Of a DNA stretch of 64,000 nucleotides, positions 17,081 through 26,171 are shown piece after piece. The notes beneath the pieces are model-generated. The model saw only the letters and a list, made by a program, of their open reading frames with translations, did not search any database and was not told the origin of the DNA. How positions within the stretch are numbered: the stretch's first letter is position 1; each line of letters starts with the position of its first letter. Location of the stretch: contig NZ_JAHKRN010000034.1 in NCBI RefSeq assembly GCF_019396385.1, positions 35,269 to 99,268 of the forward strand. The letters are read 5' to 3'. This DNA comes from Nonomuraea harbinensis. GTDB lineage: Bacteria > Actinomycetota > Actinomycetes > Streptosporangiales > Streptosporangiaceae. The position numbers and the translations under genes were made by a program.

Positions 17081-18967
17081 ATGGCGATGATGGGAGGGGG
17101 TTTCGGCCCCCAAGTGTGGGCGTCGCTGCGGCGGGACGGCTCGGTGACCAAGCAGCGGCTCGCGCCCGGCACGGTGCGGCGGATCGCCGGGTACGCCCGC
17201 CCCTACCGGCGGCAGATCGCGGCGTTCCTGCTGCTGGTGGTGGCGGGCGCGGTCGTCGTCGTGGCCAACCCGCTGCTCATGAAGGCCATCATCGACGACG
17301 GCATCCTGCCGAAGCGGACCGGAGTGGTGATCGGCCTGGCGGTGGCGATCGCCACGCTGGCGGTCGTCGACGCCGGGCTGACCCTGGCGCAACGGTGGTT
17401 CTCCGCCCGCATCGGCGAGGGCCTGATCTACGACCTGCGCACCGAGGTCTTCGACCACGTGCAGCGGATGCCGGTGGCGTTCTTCACCCGGGCCCAGACC
17501 GGCGCGCTGGTGTCACGGCTCAACACCGACGTGATCGGCGCCCAGCGGGCGCTGACCAGCACGCTGTCGTCCGTGGTGTCCAACATCGTCAGCCTCGTCC
17601 TGGTGCTCGCCGCCATGCTCGTGCTGTCGTGGCAGGTGACGCTGGTCGCCCTGGTGCTGCTGCCGATCTTCATCGTGCCCGCCAAGTGGGTCGGCCGCCG
17701 CATGTCGGCGCTGACCCGCGAGCAGATGCAGCTCGACGCCGAGATGAGCAGCGTCACCACCGAACGGTTCAACGTGGCCGGCGCGATGGTGGCCAAGCTC
17801 TACGGCCGGCCCGAGGACGACGCCGCCGTCTTCGGTGAGCGCGCCGCCCGGGTGCGCGACATCGGGGTGCGGGTCGGCATGTACGCCGCCGTCTTCCGGG
17901 TCGCGCTCGGCCTGGTCGCCGCCCTGGCGACGGCGCTGGTGTACGGGATCGGCGGCGTGCTGGCCGTGGGCGACGTGTTCGAGCTGGGCACGCTCGTCGC
18001 CCTGGCCGCGCTGCTCATGCGCCTGTACGGGCCGCTCACGTCGCTGTCGAACGTGCACGTCGACGTGATGACGGCCCTGGTGAGCTTCGACCGGGTCTTC
18101 GAGATCCTCGACCTGAAGCCGATGGTGGCCGAGCGGCCCGGCGCCCGTCCGGTGCCGGACGGCCCGGTCACGATCGAGTTCGACGACGTGAGCTTCCGCT
18201 ACCCGTCGGCGGATGAGGTGTCGCTGGCGTCCCTGGAGTCGGTCGCCAAGCAGGACACCGGCCCGTCGGCGCAGGTGCTCGACGGCGTGACCTTCACCGC
18301 CGAGCCCGGCAGGCTCATCGCCCTGGTCGGCCACTCCGGCGCCGGCAAGACCACGATCACCTCGCTCGTCTCCCGGCTCTACGACGTCACCGGCGGAGCC
18401 GTCCGGATCAACGGCCTGGACGTGCGCGACGCCACGCTCGCCTCGCTGCGCGACACCGTGGGCGTGGTCATGCAGGACCCCCACCTGTTCCACGACACGA
18501 TCGGGGCCAACCTGCTCTACGCCCGCCCGGGCGCGAGCGAGGAGGAGATGTGGGCGGCGCTGCGGGCCGCGCAGATCGGCGAGCTGGTCGAGGCGCTGCC
18601 CGACCAGCTGGAGACCGTGGTCGGCGAGCGCGGTTACCGGCTGTCCGGCGGCGAGAAGCAGCGCCTGGCGCTGGCCCGGCTGCTGCTCAAGGCGCCGCGC
18701 GTGGTCGTGCTCGACGAGGCGACCGCCCACCTGGACTCGGAGTCGGAGGCGGCCGTGCAGCAGGCGCTCAAGACCGCGCTGACGGGCCGCACCTCGCTGG
18801 TGATCGCGCACCGGCTCTCCACGATCAGGGAGGCCGACGAGATCCTGGTCGTGAACGCCGGCCGCGTCGCCGAGCGCGGCCGCCACGAGGAGCTGCTGGC
18901 CCGCGGCGGGCTGTACGCCGAGCTCTACCGCACCCAGTTCAGCTCGTCAGGTAGCCCAGCCGGGTGA
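17081..18967 (+). CDS. ABC exporter, fused permease and ATPase
   Basis: A 628-residue half-transporter of the type IV (multidrug/lipid exporter) family. Six transmembrane helices span about residues 45-330. The ATPase domain follows, with Walker A GHSGAGKTT near residue 417, signature LSGGEKQR near 520 and Walker B VVVLDEATAHLD near 541. It should act as a homodimer, since no partner half-transporter is adjacent. ATG at 17081 is 10 bp from GAGAGGA. The 3' end overlaps the convergent sulfotransferase gene by 29 bp. Substrate unknown. Confidence 0.93.
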   Translation: MAMMGGGFGPQVWASLRRDGSVTKQRLAPGTVRRIAGYARPYRRQIAAFLLLVVAGAVVVVANPLLMKAIIDDGILPKRTGVVIGLAVAIATLAVVDAGLTLAQRWFSARIGEGLIYDLRTEVFDHVQRMPVAFFTRAQTGALVSRLNTDVIGAQRALTSTLSSVVSNIVSLVLVLAAMLVLSWQVTLVALVLLPIFIVPAKWVGRRMSALTREQMQLDAEMSSVTTERFNVAGAMVAKLYGRPEDDAAVFGERAARVRDIGVRVGMYAAVFRVALGLVAALATALVYGIGGVLAVGDVFELGTLVALAALLMRLYGPLTSLSNVHVDVMTALVSFDRVFEILDLKPMVAERPGARPVPDGPVTIEFDDVSFRYPSADEVSLASLESVAKQDTGPSAQVLDGVTFTAEPGRLIALVGHSGAGKTTITSLVSRLYDVTGGAVRINGLDVRDATLASLRDTVGVVMQDPHLFHDTIGANLLYARPGASEEEMWAALRAAQIGELVEALPDQLETVVGERGYRLSGGEKQRLALARLLLKAPRVVVLDEATAHLDSESEAAVQQALKTALTGRTSLVIAHRLSTIREADEILVVNAGRVAERGRHEELLARGGLYAELYRTQFSSSGSPAG

Positions 18968-19820
18968 GCTCCTGGCGGGCCACCTTCTCCACCAGCTCGG
19001 CGTCCTCCGCCCGCAGGCGGGCGCGCCAGCCGCCCACCCGGGGCGCGGGCCCGTACAGGGCGACCTTCGGCACCCGGGTGTCCAGGAACTCCGACAGCCT
19101 GGCCGCCTCCTGCGCGGGTCTGAGCGCCAGGTCCTCGTAGCGGACCGTGATGAGCTGGTCCTCCGGCAGCTCCTGGCGGAGGGTCGCGTTCAGCCGCACC
19201 GCGCTGCGCCAGCGCAGCGCGCTCTTGCCCGCCACCGGCATGGTCTTCCAGCGGTCGCGGTGCTCGTCGCGGTTGACGCCGAGGAACGCGTTGGGGAACT
19301 CGGTGTCGATCGGGAACATCACGGGCTTGAACCAGGCCAGGCAGGCGGGGTCGTCCAGCATGTCGGCGGTGACGTCGCGGCCGTCGCGGATGAGCTGCAC
19401 GAACCGCGCGTCGGGGAAGGCGCGCAGCAGCACCGGCACGGAGTAGAGCAGGTCGGGGCTGGCGTCGCCGAACCTGGTGACCTCGCCGGTCGCCACGCAC
19501 GGGCCGGTGCTGGTCACGCCGCCCGCCTCCCGGCAGGCGTCGGAGCACAGCCCGCACGAGCCGTTCAGCACCTGCCACGACTCGGCCAGCGCGTCGCGCA
19601 GCACCCGCACCGCGCCGGAGGTGCGGCCGATCGACGGCCGGCGGGCGAAGGCGTACACCACGTGCGCCACGCACGCGCGACCCGTCGTCAGGTGGAACCC
19701 GGGCGCCCGTTTGAGGGCGCGGGCCAGCAGGTCCGTGCCCGAGTGCGGGGCGCCGACCAGGAACACCGGCCTGCGGACCTTGATGCCGTTGACCACGAGG
19801 ATGTGGGGCGGAAGTCGCAT
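18939..19820 (-). CDS. Sulfotransferase family protein
   Basis: A 293-residue cytoplasmic PAPS-dependent sulfotransferase-like protein. The 5'-phosphosulfate-binding loop is GAPHSGTD at residues 23-30, and the 3'-phosphate-binding region is in RFVQLIRDGRDV, the two signatures of the family. The middle is cysteine-rich (CGLCSDAC). Acceptor is unknown; candidates are glycolipids, cell-wall glycans or a secondary metabolite. The ATG at 19820 is only 30 bp from the divergent LD-carboxypeptidase start, so the two promoters must overlap coding sequence or each other. A longer reading frame upstream runs antisense through that gene and is rejected. Confidence 0.85.
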   Translation of the reverse strand: MRLPPHILVVNGIKVRRPVFLVGAPHSGTDLLARALKRAPGFHLTTGRACVAHVVYAFARRPSIGRTSGAVRVLRDALAESWQVLNGSCGLCSDACREAGGVTSTGPCVATGEVTRFGDASPDLLYSVPVLLRAFPDARFVQLIRDGRDVTADMLDDPACLAWFKPVMFPIDTEFPNAFLGVNRDEHRDRWKTMPVAGKSALRWRSAVRLNATLRQELPEDQLITVRYEDLALRPAQEAARLSEFLDTRVPKVALYGPAPRVGGWRARLRAEDAELVEKVARQELTRLGYLTS

Positions 19821-19850
19821 ACGAGAGGTAAGTGTGACACCGTTTTCCGG

Positions 19851-20765
19851 GTGATAGAGACAACCGGATTCTTGCACCATGACGCCACCGTCGCCGTCGT
19901 GTCCCCGTCGGGCCCGGCGGACGCCGCCGTGCTGAAGCGGGGGGTCGAGCGCCTGGAGGGGCTCGGCATGAAAGTCATCGTCGGCCCGCACGCGCTCGAC
20001 CGCCAGGATCTGCCCTACCTGGCCGGTGAGGACGCGGCGCGGGCGGCCGACCTGCAGGCGGCGTGGTGCGATCCGGCGGTGTCCGCGGTGTTCTGCGCCA
20101 GGGGCGGCTACGGCGCGGCCCGGCTGCTCGGCCTGATCGACTGGGACGCGATGCGGGCCGCCGGGCCGAAGGTGCTCATCGGCTCCAGCGACATCACCGC
20201 GCTGCACCAGGCGTTCGCCGTGGAGCTGGGCCTGCCCACGCTGCACGGGCCGATGCCCGGCAACGTGCTGATCGGCGGCGAGCAGGGCCCCGAGCCGGTC
20301 ACCTGGGACGCGATGCTCGCGGCCCTGTCCGGCGCCGCCGCGCCGGTCACGGGCGATCGGGTGCTGGTGCCCGGCCGGGCCGAAGGGGTGCTGACCGGCG
20401 GTAACCTGTCGCTGCTGGCCTCGCTGTGCGGCACGCGCCACCAGCCGTCGTTCGACGGCCGGATCGCGTTCCTCGAAGACATCGGCGAGGAGCCCTACCG
20501 CGTCGACCGCATGCTCACCCAGCTCCTGCAGGCCGGCGCGTTCGCGGGCGTGCGGGGGATCGCGCTCGGGTCCTGGGTCGACTGCGGCGATCCCTACCCG
20601 GTGCTCCGTGACCGCCTGGAGCCGCTCGGGGTGCCGGTCGTCGCGGGGCTTCCCGTAGGGCATGGATCGCCCCAGTTGAGTGTGTGGCTTGGGGCTCTTG
20701 GGGCTATTGATACCGAATCGTGCTCCCTGACCGGCCCCTACTGGAACGAGGACCAGGCAAGGTAG
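19851..20765 (+). CDS. LD-carboxypeptidase (S66 family)
   Basis: A 304-residue serine peptidase of family S66, which removes the terminal D-amino acid from murein tetrapeptides during peptidoglycan recycling. The nucleophile elbow is GSSDITALH near residue 110, the glutamate lies in FLEDIGEE near 208, and the histidine lies in GHGSPQ near 270, giving the Ser-Glu-His triad. Some S66 members instead hydrolyse microcin C-like peptides. GTG at 19851 has no strong ribosome site; a leaderless transcript is possible given the 30-bp gap to the divergent sulfotransferase. No signal peptide, so cytoplasmic. Confidence 0.88.
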   Translation: MIETTGFLHHDATVAVVSPSGPADAAVLKRGVERLEGLGMKVIVGPHALDRQDLPYLAGEDAARAADLQAAWCDPAVSAVFCARGGYGAARLLGLIDWDAMRAAGPKVLIGSSDITALHQAFAVELGLPTLHGPMPGNVLIGGEQGPEPVTWDAMLAALSGAAAPVTGDRVLVPGRAEGVLTGGNLSLLASLCGTRHQPSFDGRIAFLEDIGEEPYRVDRMLTQLLQAGAFAGVRGIALGSWVDCGDPYPVLRDRLEPLGVPVVAGLPVGHGSPQLSVWLGALGAIDTESCSLTGPYWNEDQAR

Positions 20766-20805
20766 GAAAAGAAGGGGACAAAACCGACAGAAAGGGACAC
20801 GGCGC

Positions 20806-21663
20806 GTGCCATCCTTCCAACAGGAGCCCTCGCGACGATCGGTGGAGGACGTCGACCTCGACTCGCTGCTCGCCCTCGTCACCGAGTCCCTCGGCTACAC
20901 CTGCGTGTTCGCGGCCGACGGCGCCTCCCTGACCATGCGCGGCCCCCGGGAGATCCGGGTCAGGCTGACCGGGTTGCGCAGGGAGGCGGTCCGCCGGGCC
21001 CGCGAGGACTGGCCGACGCTCGTCTCCGAGCACCTGGCGCACGCCGTGGCGGGCGGCCCGCTCGACTACTGCGACCTGGAACAGGTCCGGCCGCTGCTGA
21101 CCACCCGCGTGGAGCCGGCCGGCGAGGTGGCCGACCCCGCCCGGGTGGTGGGCCGCCACCTCAACGGCGACCTGGTCGAACTGCTCGCCGTCGGCGACCG
21201 CCCGGTACGGCCGGAGGAGGCCGGCTGCTGGCCGGTGCCGGCCGCGCGGGCGCTGGAGCTGGCCGTGTCCAACGTGCGGCTCGGCGTGCGGCTGACGACC
21301 GAGTCCGTCGAGCTGTCGGGCACCCCGGTCACCCGGCTCACCGCGGCGACCCCGGCCGCCGCGACCCACCTGCGCTGGCTGGAGGAGTATCTCCCGGTGC
21401 CCGCCGACGGGGCGCTGGTCGTCCTGCCCGACCCGTACACCCTGCTCGTCCACCCGGTCGACGGGATCGGCGTGGTGCGCGCGATCGAGCGGCTGCGCGT
21501 GCACGCCGCCCGCACCGGCGGGCTCAGCTCGCAGGTCTACTGGTGGCACGACGGCCGGCTCGCGCTCATCAGGGCCGACATCGAGCTGCGGCAGGGCCAG
21601 ACGAGGCTGGTCGTGGCCCCGCCGCCGGAGTTCGCCGAAGTGCTCGCCAGGCTGGCCGTCTAG
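20806..21663 (+). CDS. Conserved hypothetical protein
   Basis: A 285-residue soluble protein with no signal peptide or membrane segment and no family I can name. The N-terminal region (about 15-95) and the C-terminal region (about 185-280) each look like mixed alpha/beta domains; LVVLPDPYTLLVHPVDG and SSQVYWWHDGRL are the most distinctive segments. It starts 40 bp after the LD-carboxypeptidase gene on the same strand and may share its transcript. GTG start. Its stop is 3 bp from the end of the convergent GH15 gene. Confidence 0.6.
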   Translation: MPSFQQEPSRRSVEDVDLDSLLALVTESLGYTCVFAADGASLTMRGPREIRVRLTGLRREAVRRAREDWPTLVSEHLAHAVAGGPLDYCDLEQVRPLLTTRVEPAGEVADPARVVGRHLNGDLVELLAVGDRPVRPEEAGCWPVPAARALELAVSNVRLGVRLTTESVELSGTPVTRLTAATPAAATHLRWLEEYLPVPADGALVVLPDPYTLLVHPVDGIGVVRAIERLRVHAARTGGLSSQVYWWHDGRLALIRADIELRQGQTRLVVAPPPEFAEVLARLAV

Positions 21664-21666
21664 GGC

Positions 21667-23436
21667 TCACATGAGCTTCGACAGCGCCCGCGCCGCGTGG
21701 ATCAGCGGGACGTGCGAGAACGCCTGCGGGAAGTTGCCCACCAGCCTGTCGTAGCGCGGGTCGTACTCCTCGGCCAGCAGCCCGACGTCGTTGCGCAGCG
21801 CCAGCAGCCGGTCGAACAGCTCGGCCGCCTCCTCCTTGCGCCCCTGCATGGCCATGACCTCGACCAGCCAGAAGCTGCACGCCAGGAACGCGCCCTCGCC
21901 GCCGGGCAGCCCGTCGACGTCGTTGTCCTCGGCCACCGGGTAACGCAGCACGAAACCGTCGGCCATCAGCTCCTTCTCGATGGCCGCGACCGTGCCCGTC
22001 ACCCGGGGGTCGTCGATCGGCAGGAACCCGAGCATGGGGATGAGCAGCAGCGCCGCGTCCAGCTCGTGGGAGCCGTAGGACTGGGTGAAGGTGTTGCGGT
22101 GCGGGTCGTAGCCCTTGTCGCAGATCTCGGCGTGCATCTTGTCGCGCGCCGCGCGCCAGCGGTCGGCCGGGCCGGTGCGGTCGAACCGCTCGACGTACTT
22201 GACCGCCCGGTCGAGGGCCACCCAGCACATCACCTTCGAGTGCACGAAGTGGCGGCGCGGGCCGCGCACCTCCCACAGGCCCTCGTCCGGCTCGTCCCAG
22301 TGTTCTTCGACGTAGTCGAGCAGCTTGCGCTGGATCGACCAGGCCCGCTCGTCCGGCCCCAGGCCGGAGGTACGGGCGAGGTAGAGCGAGCTCATCACCT
22401 CGCCGTACACGTCGAGCTGGAGCTGGTCGACCGCCTGGTTGCCGATCCTGACCGGGCGGGAGCGCTCGTAGCCGTCGAGCCAGCCGAGCTCCAGCTCCGG
22501 CAGCCGGCGCTCGCCCGCGACCCCGTACATGATCTGCAGGTCCTGCGGCCGGCCCGCGATGGCGCGCAGCAGCCACGCCCGCCACGCGGCGGCCTCCTCC
22601 AGGTAGCCGGAGCCGATGAGCGCATCCAGCGTCATGGTGGCGTCGCGCAGCCAGCAGTAGCGGTAGTCCCAGTTGCGCACGCCGCCGATGTCCTCGGGCA
22701 GGGAGGTGGTGGGCGCGGCCACGATGCCGCCCGTGGGGGCGTAGGTGAGCGCCTTGAGCGTGATCAGGGAGCGGATCACGGCGTCGCGCCACCTGTCCGG
22801 CCCCTGGTAGGAGCAGGCGCCCACCCAGCCGCGCCACATGACCTCGGTCTGCACGAGCTGGTCCTCGCACTCGATCTGGGGCGGCATCGGCTCGTGTGAC
22901 GGGTGCCAGGTGAACACGAACGGCAGCCGGTCGCCCGCCTTCACCTCGAAGGTCGCGGTGTGCGCGTAGTCGCCGCCGCGCAGCGGGATCGGGGAGTGGA
23001 GCCAGGCCGAGTCAGGGCCGCCGACGGCCTGCAGGTGGCCGCCGTTGCGGCGCATCCACGGCACGATCCGGCCGTAGTCGAAGCGGACCCGCAGCTGGGT
23101 GGACATCTCGACGGTGCCCGACACCCCCTCCACGATGCGGACCACGTCGGGGTTGACGTCGCGCGGCGGCATGAAGTCGATCACCCGGACGGTGCCGGTG
23201 GGGGTGTCCCACTCGCTCTCCAGGATCAGCGTGTCAGGCCGGTAGCGGCGCCGGTCGGCCGGCCGCCTGCCGGTCGGGCCGAGCCACCAGTGTCCGTTGC
23301 GGTCGTTGCCCAGCAGGGCGGCGAAGCAGGCTGGGGAGTCGAACCTGGGCAGGCAGAGCCAGTCGATGGAGCCGTCCCTGCCGACCAGAGCCGCCGACTG
23401 CATGTCACCGATGAGCGCGTAGTCCTCGATCCGCAT
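21667..23436 (-). CDS. Glycoside hydrolase family 15 protein, probable trehalase
   Basis: A 589-residue GH15 enzyme with the usual two-part architecture: an N-terminal beta-sandwich (about 1-250, starting IEDYALIGDMQSAALVGRDGSIDWLC) and a C-terminal alpha/alpha barrel. WLRDATMTLDALI and the DEGLWEVRG segment near residue 390 are family landmarks, the latter holding a candidate catalytic glutamate. Intracellular proteins of this size and start in actinobacteria are mostly alpha,alpha-trehalases or glucoamylase-like enzymes, and trehalase is the better guess. No signal peptide. It follows the YczE-like gene by 15 bp and is probably cotranscribed with it. Confidence 0.88.
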   Translation of the reverse strand: MRIEDYALIGDMQSAALVGRDGSIDWLCLPRFDSPACFAALLGNDRNGHWWLGPTGRRPADRRRYRPDTLILESEWDTPTGTVRVIDFMPPRDVNPDVVRIVEGVSGTVEMSTQLRVRFDYGRIVPWMRRNGGHLQAVGGPDSAWLHSPIPLRGGDYAHTATFEVKAGDRLPFVFTWHPSHEPMPPQIECEDQLVQTEVMWRGWVGACSYQGPDRWRDAVIRSLITLKALTYAPTGGIVAAPTTSLPEDIGGVRNWDYRYCWLRDATMTLDALIGSGYLEEAAAWRAWLLRAIAGRPQDLQIMYGVAGERRLPELELGWLDGYERSRPVRIGNQAVDQLQLDVYGEVMSSLYLARTSGLGPDERAWSIQRKLLDYVEEHWDEPDEGLWEVRGPRRHFVHSKVMCWVALDRAVKYVERFDRTGPADRWRAARDKMHAEICDKGYDPHRNTFTQSYGSHELDAALLLIPMLGFLPIDDPRVTGTVAAIEKELMADGFVLRYPVAEDNDVDGLPGGEGAFLACSFWLVEVMAMQGRKEEAAELFDRLLALRNDVGLLAEEYDPRYDRLVGNFPQAFSHVPLIHAARALSKLM

Positions 23437-23451
23437 GCCCCGACACTAACC

Positions 23452-24054
23452 TCAATCGAGCGGGAACCAGCGGGTGAAGAGCTGGGTGAGCGGTCCGATG
23501 GCGAGCGCGAAGGCCAGGGTGCCGAGCCCTGCCGTGCCGCCGAGCAGCCATCCGGCGGCCAGCACGGTGATCTCGATGAGGAACCGGCTCAGCCGCACCG
23601 AGAGGCCGAGTTTGGTCAGGCCGGTCATGATGCCGTCACGCGGGCCCGCGCCCATCCTGGCGCTGATGTACAGGACCGTGGCCAGCGCGACGGACGTCAC
23701 GCCGAGCGCGACGTAGAGCCAGCCGACGACCGGGTGCCCGGGGGAGGGCAGCAGGTGGAGCGCGGCGTCGGCGAACAGGCCGATGAAGATCACGTTGCTG
23801 ATCGTGCCGAAGCCGGGCCGCTGCCGCAGCGGTATCCAGAACAGCATGACCACCGCGCCCACTATGATGATCATGGTTCCGATGGAGAGGCCGGTCCACA
23901 GCGCGGTCCCCTGGTGGAAGACGTCCCAGGGGCCGTTGCCGAGGCCGGATTCGATCTGGAGCCCGATGCCGCCCCCGTAGAGCGCCAGGCCGCCGTAGAG
24001 GCGGAGCAGGCGTCCGGGCAGGGAACCGGCATGCGGGATGGTCGCTTCGCTCAT
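23452..24054 (-). CDS. YczE/YitT-like membrane protein
   Basis: A 200-residue integral membrane protein with about five hydrophobic helices and the family segments GLQIESGLGNGPWDVFHQG and GAGPRDGIMTGL. In Bacillus, YczE is encoded next to the MocR-type regulator YczR; here too a MocR gene is divergent, 63 bp away. Role unknown. ATG start at 24054. The GH15 gene follows 15 bp after its stop. Confidence 0.85.
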   Translation of the reverse strand: MSEATIPHAGSLPGRLLRLYGGLALYGGGIGLQIESGLGNGPWDVFHQGTALWTGLSIGTMIIIVGAVVMLFWIPLRQRPGFGTISNVIFIGLFADAALHLLPSPGHPVVGWLYVALGVTSVALATVLYISARMGAGPRDGIMTGLTKLGLSVRLSRFLIEITVLAAGWLLGGTAGLGTLAFALAIGPLTQLFTRWFPLD

Positions 24055-24117
24055 GATGACCTCACCGTGGCACACGGCCGGTTTGCCAAGACAGGGCCAA
24101 TCCTGAAAAGTGGCCTT
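24055..24117. promoter_or_regulatory. Divergent control region between yczE-like and MocR genes
   Basis: The 63-bp gap carries repeated GGCC-containing elements: GGCCGG, TTGCCAA, GGGCCAAT and AAGTGGCCTTA, the last abutting the MocR ATG. MocR regulators typically bind direct repeats in such gaps, and AAGTGG-type boxes are known for this regulator group. There is no clear Shine-Dalgarno before the MocR ATG. Confidence 0.45.
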
Positions 24118-25548
24118 ATGCGGTTTCTTTCGGCAGGTCAGGTGGCCCGGCTCGTCGACGCCGGTCCGCACGCGCGGCCCTACTACCGGGCGCTCGCCGA
24201 CGCGATGCGCGCCGCCGTCATGGGCGGGCAGATCCCGGTCCGGGTACGCATGCCGGCCGAACGCGACCTGGCCAGGACGCTCGGCGTCAGCCGCACCACC
24301 GTGACCGCCGCCTACGACCTGCTGCGCGAGCGCGGCTTCCTGGAGAGCAGGCAGGGCTCGGGAAGCTGGACCGCGCTGCCCGACCCGGCCGTCACCGCCG
24401 ACAACCCGTGGCTCGCCGTCGACGGCGAGGGTCTCATCCAGTTGCACGCCGCCGCCCCGCCCGCGCCGTCCGCGCTGCGCGCGGCCATGGCGCAGGCCGT
24501 CGAGGAGGTGCCCAGGTACGGCATGGGCAACGGCTACCACCCGCTCGGGCTGCCCGTGCTGCGCGAGCGGATCGCCGCCCGCTACACCGAGCGCGGCCTG
24601 GCCACCCGCCCGGAGCAGATCCTCGTCACCACCGGCTCGCAGCACGCCATCATGGTGGTGCTCGGCGTGCTGGCCGGCGCCGGCGACGCGATCATCGTGG
24701 AGTCGCCCACCTACCCGCACGCCATCGACGCCGCCCGCCGGCTCGGCGCCCGGGTCACGTCCGTCGGCGTCTCCTCGGGCGGCTGGCCGGAGGACCTGGT
24801 CTCCGGCGCGATGCGGCAGGCCGCCGCCCGGCTCGCCTACCTCATGCCCGACTTCCAGAACCCGACCGGCGCCCTCATGGACGACGCCACCAGGTCCGCC
24901 GTCGTGGGCGCCGCCAGGCGGGCCGGCACCTTCCTGCTCGTCGACGAGACCTGGTCGGAGCTGGCCCTGGACGAGGTGCCGCGCACCGCGCCGATGGCCG
25001 CGTTCGACACCGGCGGCACCGTGATCAGCATCGGCTCGGCGTCCAAGCTGTGGTGGGGCGGGCTGCGCATCGGCTGGATCCGCACCACGGCCGCGCTCGC
25101 CCGCCGGATGGCGCAGCACCGGGCGTCGGTCGACATCGCCAGCCCGGTGCTGGAGCAGCTCGTCGTGGCCGCGCTGTTCGAGCGCCTGGCGCAGACCAGG
25201 GCCGAGCGCCGCCGCACGCTGCGCGCCTCACGCGACGCGCTCGTGACCGAGCTGCGCGCACGGCTGCCGGGCTGGGAGTTCGCGGTGCCGGCGGGCGGCG
25301 GCACGCTCTGGATCCGGCTCGACTCCGGCTCGGCCGTCTCCCTCGCCGAGTCCGCCGCCTGTCATGGCGTACGGATCGCGCCCGGCCCTTGGTTCGGCCT
25401 GGAGGGGACGCTGGACGGCTACCTGCGGCTGCCCTTCACCCAGCCGCCCCAGGTGCTGAGGGAGGCGGTCACCCGGCTGCACACGGCCAGGCGCCTCGGC
25501 CTGACCGGGGCGGTGCGCAGGCCCGACGCGCTCAGTCCCATGGTGTGA
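24118..25548 (+). CDS. MocR-family (GntR/aminotransferase) regulator, YczR-like
   Basis: A 476-residue fusion of an N-terminal GntR winged helix (about 20-90, with MPAERDLARTLGVSRTTVTA) and a class I aminotransferase domain (about 110-470). The PLP lysine is in SASKLWWGG near residue 310. Such proteins use PLP adducts as effectors rather than for catalysis. It is divergent from a YczE-like gene, the same arrangement as yczR/yczE, so that gene is its likely target. ATG at 24118 directly follows an AAGTGGCC box and lacks a ribosome site, so a leaderless mRNA is possible. Longer in-frame readings upstream are antisense to the YczE-like gene. Confidence 0.9.
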   Translation: MRFLSAGQVARLVDAGPHARPYYRALADAMRAAVMGGQIPVRVRMPAERDLARTLGVSRTTVTAAYDLLRERGFLESRQGSGSWTALPDPAVTADNPWLAVDGEGLIQLHAAAPPAPSALRAAMAQAVEEVPRYGMGNGYHPLGLPVLRERIAARYTERGLATRPEQILVTTGSQHAIMVVLGVLAGAGDAIIVESPTYPHAIDAARRLGARVTSVGVSSGGWPEDLVSGAMRQAAARLAYLMPDFQNPTGALMDDATRSAVVGAARRAGTFLLVDETWSELALDEVPRTAPMAAFDTGGTVISIGSASKLWWGGLRIGWIRTTAALARRMAQHRASVDIASPVLEQLVVAALFERLAQTRAERRRTLRASRDALVTELRARLPGWEFAVPAGGGTLWIRLDSGSAVSLAESAACHGVRIAPGPWFGLEGTLDGYLRLPFTQPPQVLREAVTRLHTARRLGLTGAVRRPDALSPMV

Positions 25549-25552
25549 GGGC

Positions 25553-26161
25553 TCATTCGCCGACGCCGCGGGCCAGGGGGGCGCGCCAGTTGTACCGCAT
25601 CGCGGCGATGCGCAGCCCGAAGGTCAGCACCGCCGCCCCCAGCGCCACCGGCCAGCCGTTCAGCCCGGCCCACGACATCCCGGCCATCGCCGCCGAGCCG
25701 ATGAGCGCGGGGACCGCGTACAGCTGCCTGTCGTACAGCAGCGTGGGGATCTCACCCGCGAGCACGTCGCGCAGCATGCCGCCGCCCACGCCGGTGGTGA
25801 CGCCGAGCAGGGTGGCGTGCAGCGGGCTGAGCCCGTACTCCATCGCCTTGGCGGTGCCGACGGCGCAGAACAGGCCGAGCCCGGCCGCGTCCAGCACCAG
25901 GATGAGCGGCATCACCCGGGTGACGTGCGGATGCCAGAAGAACACCACGGTCGCCGCCGCCAGCGGCACCAGCACGTAGCCGAGACTCTGGAAGGCCACC
26001 GGGGAGACGTTCAGCACCAGGTCGCGCATGATGCCGCCGCCGAGCGCGGTGATCTCCGCCAGCACCGCCATGCCCACCACGTCCAGACGCTTGCGCACCC
26101 CCATCAGCGCGCCGGTGAGCGCGAAGACGAAGATGCCGACGAGATCGAAGAGTTCTGCCAC
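25553..26161 (-). CDS. TRIC-type cation channel/YadS family membrane protein
   Basis: A 202-residue membrane protein made of two homologous three-helix repeats plus a seventh helix, typical of prokaryotic TRIC channels (UPF0126). Both repeats show the glycine-rich signature: ALGGGIMRDLVL near residue 40 and GVGGGMLRDVLAGE near residue 125. These channels conduct monovalent cations, with some family members linked to glycine uptake. It lies 10 bp after the POT transporter gene on the same strand, likely cotranscribed. Its stop is 4 bp from the convergent MocR stop. Confidence 0.9.
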   Translation of the reverse strand: MAELFDLVGIFVFALTGALMGVRKRLDVVGMAVLAEITALGGGIMRDLVLNVSPVAFQSLGYVLVPLAAATVVFFWHPHVTRVMPLILVLDAAGLGLFCAVGTAKAMEYGLSPLHATLLGVTTGVGGGMLRDVLAGEIPTLLYDRQLYAVPALIGSAAMAGMSWAGLNGWPVALGAAVLTFGLRIAAMRYNWRAPLARGVGE

Positions 26162-26171
26162 GCTGGACTGT

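Noticed and set aside
19821..20882. N-terminal extension of the sulfotransferase frame
   Set aside because: It is antisense to the LD-carboxypeptidase gene and has no domain; the ATG at 19820 precedes the complete P-loop fold.
22903..24117. Long N-terminal extension of the MocR frame
   Set aside because: Antisense to GH15 and YczE-like genes; the winged helix begins after the ATG at 24118.
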